Source: Ignavibacteriales bacterium
GTDB taxonomy: Bacteria > Bacteroidota > Ignavibacteria > Ignavibacteriales > Melioribacteraceae
DNA: 6,739 nucleotides
Direction: 5' to 3'
Assembly: GCA_016929735.1 (NCBI GenBank)
Contig: JAFGID010000050.1
Location: 1-6,739 of the forward strand
Part shown: in pieces, positions 4,826-6,739 of the stretch
Position numbering within the stretch: the first letter of the stretch is position 1
How the letters are laid out: every line of letters begins with the position of its first letter
The notes under the pieces: model-generated
What the model saw: only the letters and a program-made list of their open reading frames with translations
Database searches by the model: none
What the model was told of the DNA's origin: nothing
Position numbers and translations under genes: made by a program

Positions 4826-6739
4826 ATGAAAACTTGTAATTCAATTATGTCGTTTTTGCTGTTTGTTATTCTAATCTCTATTTCAAAATTATTTGCACAA
4901 ACAATTGATTCAACCAACCTACCCATTGTAATAATAAATACAAATGGACAAGAAATCCCTGACGAGCCAAAGATCACTGCTGATATGAAAGTAATATTTG
5001 ATGAAAATAAAACTTATTTTAAACTGACAGATACTTGTTATAATTATATTGGTAAAATTGGAATAGAACTTCGTGGTTCTACTTCTATGACATTATATCC
5101 TAAAAAGCAATATGGTATAGAAACGAGAGATGATTCAGGTGAAGATTTGAATGTTTCGTTATTGGGACTACCAAGCGAAGCTGACTGGATATTGAATGGA
5201 CCTTATGGCGATAAATCTCTTTTAAGAAATGTTTTAGTTTACAAGTTATCAAATGAGATAGGAAGATATGCAAGTCGTTCAAAATTTTGTGAAGTGATTA
5301 TAAACGATGATTATAAAGGTGTTTATGTCCTTCTAGAAAAAATTAAACGAGATAAAAACCGAGTTAATATAAAAAAACTTGAACCACCTGACTCAATAGG
5401 GTATAAACTAACAGGGGGTTATATATTTAAATTAGATAAAACTGAAGGAAGTGAGACCGAAGGATGGTATTCAACTTATTTATCAACGCCACCTTTTAAC
5501 AAGCAAATTTATTACCAATATCATTATCCAAAACAAGAAGATATTACTGTTCAACAAAAGAATTATATAAAAGATTTTCTCTTTTATTTTGAATCCGATG
5601 TTTTTTTTGGTAGCATCAATAATCCTTTTGTTAAATTTCTTGATATTATTAATATAAATTCATTTATTGATTTTGTATTACTTAATGAATTTTCGAAAAA
5701 TATTGATGCATACAGATTAAGCACATTTTTATATAAAGATAGAAATGATATTGATTCATTACTATGTTTTGGACCGATTTGGGATTTCAATATTGCATTT
5801 GGTAATTGCAATTACTATGAAGGTTGGACTACATCGGATTGGCAAATTAATTTTAACAATTTCGAAACATGGGAAGTATTTTTTCCACCATTTTGGTACA
5901 AGAAAATTTTTGCATTTGATTTTATTCAAAACAAATTTTCCTTTAGATGGAATGAATTAAGAAACACCGTAATTGATACCTCAAAATTAAATAACTACAT
6001 TGATTCGGTAACAACATTATATGCAGATGCTATTGATAGAAACTATCAGAGGTGGCCAACACTTGGTCAATGGGTTTGGCCGAATTATTTCGTAGGTAAT
6101 ACTTACCAAGAAGAAATAAATTATTTGAAGGGTTGGATTTCGGATAGAATTGATTGGATCAATAATAATACTTTTACAAATCCATCTTTTATTGAATGGG
6201 CTTCGAGTAGTCAAGTCTCAAAAACCATTTATAATAATTTTATCACTCTTGAGAGAAATGCAATAGTATTGAGTCAGGTAAATATTGACTCAATAATTTT
6301 CAATTCGGAAACGGATACGATGTCAATTGAAGATTTAGATGATTCGATAAGAATAAATTTATCAGTTGATGGTAAGTTTAAATTTAAAGGAATCGGCTAT
6401 TGCAATAATAAAATAGTTGAGATTTCTCCTTCATATTATATCACGCTAGCTGTTGGAAACGACATTGATAGTTATGAAGTATTACCAAGCGAATTCAAAT
6501 TAGAACAAAATTATCCCAATCCATTTAATCCTTCGACAGTAATCAGTTATCAGTTACCAGTAAGCAGCTTGGTTCAGATAAAAGTTTATAATGTACTTGG
6601 ACAGGAAATTGCAAAATTAGTTAATGAAGAAAAACCCGCGGGAACACATCATGTAGAATTAAATGCTAGCAATTTGTCGAGTGGGATTTATTTCTATAGG
6701 ATAGAAGCAGGTAAATTTGTAGAAACAAAGAAGATGGTA
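4826..6739 (+). CDS. Secreted CotH kinase family protein with T9SS sorting domain (cut by window end)
   Basis: An uninterrupted frame of 638 codons runs from the ATG at 4826 to the last base; no stop is reached. A signal peptide covers residues 1-24 (KLFA, then Q25). The CotH domain runs from about residue 32 to 420: LPIVIINTNGQ (32-42), RGST (83-86), PKKQYGIE (92-99), DKSLLRN (129-135), GVYVLLEKIKRDKNRV (165-180), TGGYIFKLDK (196-205), SKNIDAY (290-296) and GPIWDFNIAFGN (316-327). CotH proteins are atypical protein-kinase-like enzymes, named for the Bacillus spore-coat kinase. By analogy D294 and D320 could be the catalytic-loop and metal-binding aspartates. Residues about 430-550 are an unassigned spacer. 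From 557 a T9SS type A sorting domain begins (FKLEQNYPNPFNPST). The frame ends in the KKM that normally precedes the last few residues, so probably only a handful of codons are missing. It sits 24 bases after the phosphoesterase gene, without a Shine-Dalgarno. Confidence 0.9.
   Translation, partial: MKTCNSIMSFLLFVILISISKLFAQTIDSTNLPIVIINTNGQEIPDEPKITADMKVIFDENKTYFKLTDTCYNYIGKIGIELRGSTSMTLYPKKQYGIETRDDSGEDLNVSLLGLPSEADWILNGPYGDKSLLRNVLVYKLSNEIGRYASRSKFCEVIINDDYKGVYVLLEKIKRDKNRVNIKKLEPPDSIGYKLTGGYIFKLDKTEGSETEGWYSTYLSTPPFNKQIYYQYHYPKQEDITVQQKNYIKDFLFYFESDVFFGSINNPFVKFLDIININSFIDFVLLNEFSKNIDAYRLSTFLYKDRNDIDSLLCFGPIWDFNIAFGNCNYYEGWTTSDWQINFNNFETWEVFFPPFWYKKIFAFDFIQNKFSFRWNELRNTVIDTSKLNNYIDSVTTLYADAIDRNYQRWPTLGQWVWPNYFVGNTYQEEINYLKGWISDRIDWINNNTFTNPSFIEWASSSQVSKTIYNNFITLERNAIVLSQVNIDSIIFNSETDTMSIEDLDDSIRINLSVDGKFKFKGIGYCNNKIVEISPSYYITLAVGNDIDSYEVLPSEFKLEQNYPNPFNPSTVISYQLPVSSLVQIKVYNVLGQEIAKLVNEEKPAGTHHVELNASNLSSGIYFYRIEAGKFVETKKMV
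6501..6700 (+). repeat. Sorting-domain repeat, copy 2 (end of CotH gene)
   Basis: This is the second copy of the T9SS type A sorting-domain coding sequence, in the same reading frame as the copy at 4551-4750 and about 81% identical in bases. The matching 17-base blocks lie at 6527-6543 and 6545-6561. Similarity fades upstream of about 6495, where the two host proteins become unrelated, so the shared unit is the sorting module only. Confidence 0.85.

Noticed and set aside
4759..4977. Minus-strand frame of 72 codons over the phosphoesterase/CotH junction
   Set aside because: It is antisense to the sorting tail and to the CotH signal peptide, both well supported.
5100..6214. Several short frames (60-75 codons), mostly on the minus strand
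   Set aside because: All lie within the uninterrupted CotH reading frame, which has family motifs across the whole span.
4551..6700. Mobile element flanked by direct repeats
   Set aside because: The repeats are the in-frame sorting-domain coding sequences of two genes. The DNA between them is the CotH gene, with no transposase, integrase or terminal inverted repeats.

Overview
The window is AT-rich DNA, about two thirds A+T by eye, with five protein-coding genes in two divergent groups. The best guess for the organism is the Bacteroidota/Chlorobi/Ignavibacteria side of the tree, most like Ignavibacteria. The main reason is that two secreted proteins end in a type IX secretion (T9SS) type A sorting domain with the NYPNPFNPST signature. 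The near-absence of Shine-Dalgarno sequences and a candidate TTG/TAnnTTTG promoter fit this. No ribosomal RNA or other taxonomic marker is present, so the placement is an inference.

Left part, minus strand (42-1738): plsY then gpsA in transcription order, sharing one base (TAATG). GpsA makes sn-glycerol-3-phosphate from dihydroxyacetone phosphate, and PlsY acylates it to lysophosphatidic acid. They form a compact operon for the first two steps of phospholipid synthesis. Bases 1-41 lie downstream of gpsA and show no recognisable feature.

Middle (1739-1903): a 165-base divergent intergenic region that must carry the promoters for both directions. Candidate sites are given at low confidence.

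Right part, plus strand (1904-6739): three genes in a row with gaps of 42 and 24 bases. They are an AMP-forming long-chain acyl-CoA ligase, a secreted alkaline-phosphatase-superfamily protein with a T9SS sorting tail, and a secreted CotH-type kinase-like protein with a nearly identical sorting tail. The CotH gene is cut by the right edge of the window after 638 codons, probably only a few codons before its stop. It fills what would otherwise look like a 1.9 kb gene-free stretch.

The ligase fits the lipid theme of the divergent operon. The most interesting point is the adjacent pair of exported proteins, a phosphoesterase-like and a kinase-like enzyme. Both are addressed to the same secretion system, and their tails are about 81% identical at the DNA level. 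They may be a cell-surface phosphorylation/dephosphorylation pair, but that is a hypothesis. No CRISPR array, RNA gene, insertion sequence or integration site was seen.
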